A DNA stretch of 64,000 nt, taken from positions 2,976,001-3,040,000 of the forward strand of contig NZ_CP127409.1 in NCBI RefSeq assembly GCF_030291135.1, read 5' to 3'. Source of the DNA: Rhodanobacter thiooxydans (GTDB taxonomy: Bacteria > Pseudomonadota > Gammaproteobacteria > Xanthomonadales > Rhodanobacteraceae). Positions 63,009-64,000 of the stretch are shown here, one piece after another (the stretch's first letter is position 1; each line of letters opens with the position of its first letter). The notes beneath the pieces were generated by a model. The model saw only the letters and a program-made list of their open reading frames with translations, did not search any database and was not told the origin of the DNA. The position numbers and the translations under genes were made by a program.

Positions 63009-64000
63009 TCAGTGCGTGCCGCTGCTCGTTGCCGACACCGGCGTTGAAGTGCCGGCGACGGTGTTGGGCGAGAACTTGCCGCCGTAGGGCAGCACCTCGC
63101 TGGCCAGCTTCGGATCGGCCTTGATCATGCCGATCGCGTCGAACAGGATGTGCGCGGTCTCGTTGAGCTGCACGTCCTTGGCCTTCTTCGCGTCCTTCTC
63201 CTGCTTCAGCTCGCTCTTCAGGCTGCGCTCGTTCGCGTTGAGGCCGTCGTCGAGGCTGCTCGCCTCGTCGGCGAGCGAGGCGTCGGTGCCGTCGATGGCC
63301 TTGTGCCGCGCGCGGAAATCGGCCTGGATCGCCTCCATCTGTTTGCGCTCGACTTCGCGCGTGGCGAAGTTCAGCGAGACCGAGGTCTTCGCGCGCATGG
63401 TGCGGTACTGCGCCAGTTCGTCCAGCATCAGCTTCCACGCCGGCGAATGCGCCACGCGCTCGGTGTGCAGCTGCTGCAGCTGCGGCAGGTAGGCGTTGAG
63501 GTTCGCCACCACCTGGTAGTTGGCCGGCGCGATCTGGGTCCACTTCAGCGCGTTTTCGTAGGTCGACTCGCCGAAGTCCTTGTCATCGCCATTCTTGGGG
63601 AACTCGATGTCCGGCGTCACGCCCTTGAGCTGGGTGGAGCCGCCGTTGATGCGGAAGAATTCCTGGATGGTCATCTTCAGCTCGCCCAGCTGCGGCTTCT
63701 CGCTGTCGCTCTGCGAGAAGCGGTCGAGGTCGACCAGGTTCTGCACGGTGCCCTTGCCGAAGGTCGGCTCGCCGATCACCAGGCCGCGGTGATAGTCCTG
63801 GATTGCCGCCGAGAAAATCTCCGACGCCGACGCCGTGCCGCGGTTGACCAGCACCGCCAGCGGCCCGCTCCAGGCCATGCCGGGGTCGTCGTCGCCCTGC
63901 ACCTCGACCTGGCCCTTGGAGTCGCGCACCTGCACCACCGGACCCTTGTCGATGAACAGGCCGGTCAGCGAATTGGCCTCGGCCAGCGAGCCGCCACCGT
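63009..64000 (-). CDS. prc: Tail-specific protease, C-terminal part (N-terminus outside window)
   Basis: About 330 codons visible; the gene continues past the right edge. The S41 serine protease core has PLAVLVNRGTASASEIFSAA with the catalytic Ser, and IGEPTFGKGTVQNLVDL with the catalytic Lys, followed by LKMTIQEFFRINGGSTQLKG and GVTPDIEFP. The remaining C-terminal 200 residues are a helical, highly charged tail (DUF3340-like; LKSELKQEKDAKKAKDV) as in E. coli Prc. Prc degrades periplasmic proteins with nonpolar C-termini, including the PBP3 precursor and the murein hydrolase MepS. Confidence 0.92.
   Translation of the reverse strand, partial: GGGSLAEANSLTGLFIDKGPVVQVRDSKGQVEVQGDDDPGMAWSGPLAVLVNRGTASASEIFSAAIQDYHRGLVIGEPTFGKGTVQNLVDLDRFSQSDSEKPQLGELKMTIQEFFRINGGSTQLKGVTPDIEFPKNGDDKDFGESTYENALKWTQIAPANYQVVANLNAYLPQLQQLHTERVAHSPAWKLMLDELAQYRTMRAKTSVSLNFATREVERKQMEAIQADFRARHKAIDGTDASLADEASSLDDGLNANERSLKSELKQEKDAKKAKDVQLNETAHILFDAIGMIKADPKLASEVLPYGGKFSPNTVAGTSTPVSATSSGTH

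Overview
The window is about 64 kb of high-GC chromosome with dense genes, short intergenic gaps and many 1-8 bp gene overlaps. The gene mix points to a gammaproteobacterium of the Xanthomonadales, most likely Rhodanobacteraceae (Rhodanobacter/Dyella/Luteibacter type): TonB-dependent receptor, secreted M1/M3/M17 peptidases, DUF885 hydrolase, GH30, trehalase, a split B12-dependent ribonucleotide reductase and a lysine/alanine-rich histone-like protein. The assignment is an inference from gene content; no rRNA or complete tRNA is present.

Layout. 1-8.1 kb: an exopolysaccharide locus, wecB-nfrB-nfrA on the minus strand (nfrA runs off the left edge), divergent from a secreted DUF2334 deacetylase-like gene. 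In E. coli, NfrB and NfrA make and export a c-di-GMP-gated polysaccharide that is the phage N4 receptor and needs WecB for ManNAc supply; here wecB is in the same operon. 8.4-24 kb: housekeeping and hypothetical genes (Fpr, DUF456, DUF885 peptidase, TfoX-N/TrhA, TonB-like protein, cysteine-dioxygenase-like protein with a flavoprotein, cardiolipin synthase, nicotinamidase, PIN, HAD, YciI, TrmO). 24-33.4 kb: envelope and stress functions (two divergent L,D-transpeptidases, GH37 trehalase, a DUF2167/membrane/J-domain operon, YbaN, Dcp). 33.5-42.9 kb: DUF2127, an alpha/beta hydrolase, a TerC-family transporter behind a Mn-type yybP-ykoY riboswitch, GNAT, M14 peptidase, a translationally coupled GH30/AlkP-phosphodiesterase pair, TPMT and DUF3016.

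42.9-45.4 kb is the most accessory-looking part: a 22-bp direct repeat flanks a DUF1259 gene and a damaged small ORF, followed by an AT-richer zinc-ribbon gene and a degenerate tRNA-Ser 3' fragment. 45.4-49.4 kb: nrdJa, a histone-H1-like gene and nrdJb, with two NrdR-box-like sites 32 bp apart upstream. 49.6-56.6 kb: DegQ-type protease, a phosphate-binding-protein/LysM fusion, a HAD phosphatase, and M17 and M1 aminopeptidases. 56.6-62.9 kb: an Asp/Asn beta-hydroxylase-like TPR protein, a TonB-dependent receptor and a TPR-sulfotransferase in one direction, which may be a receptor with its own modifying enzymes. The window ends in the 3' part of a tail-specific protease (prc).

The two strongest candidates for a poorly described system are the nfr/wecB/DUF2334 polysaccharide locus and the hydroxylase/receptor/sulfotransferase cluster.
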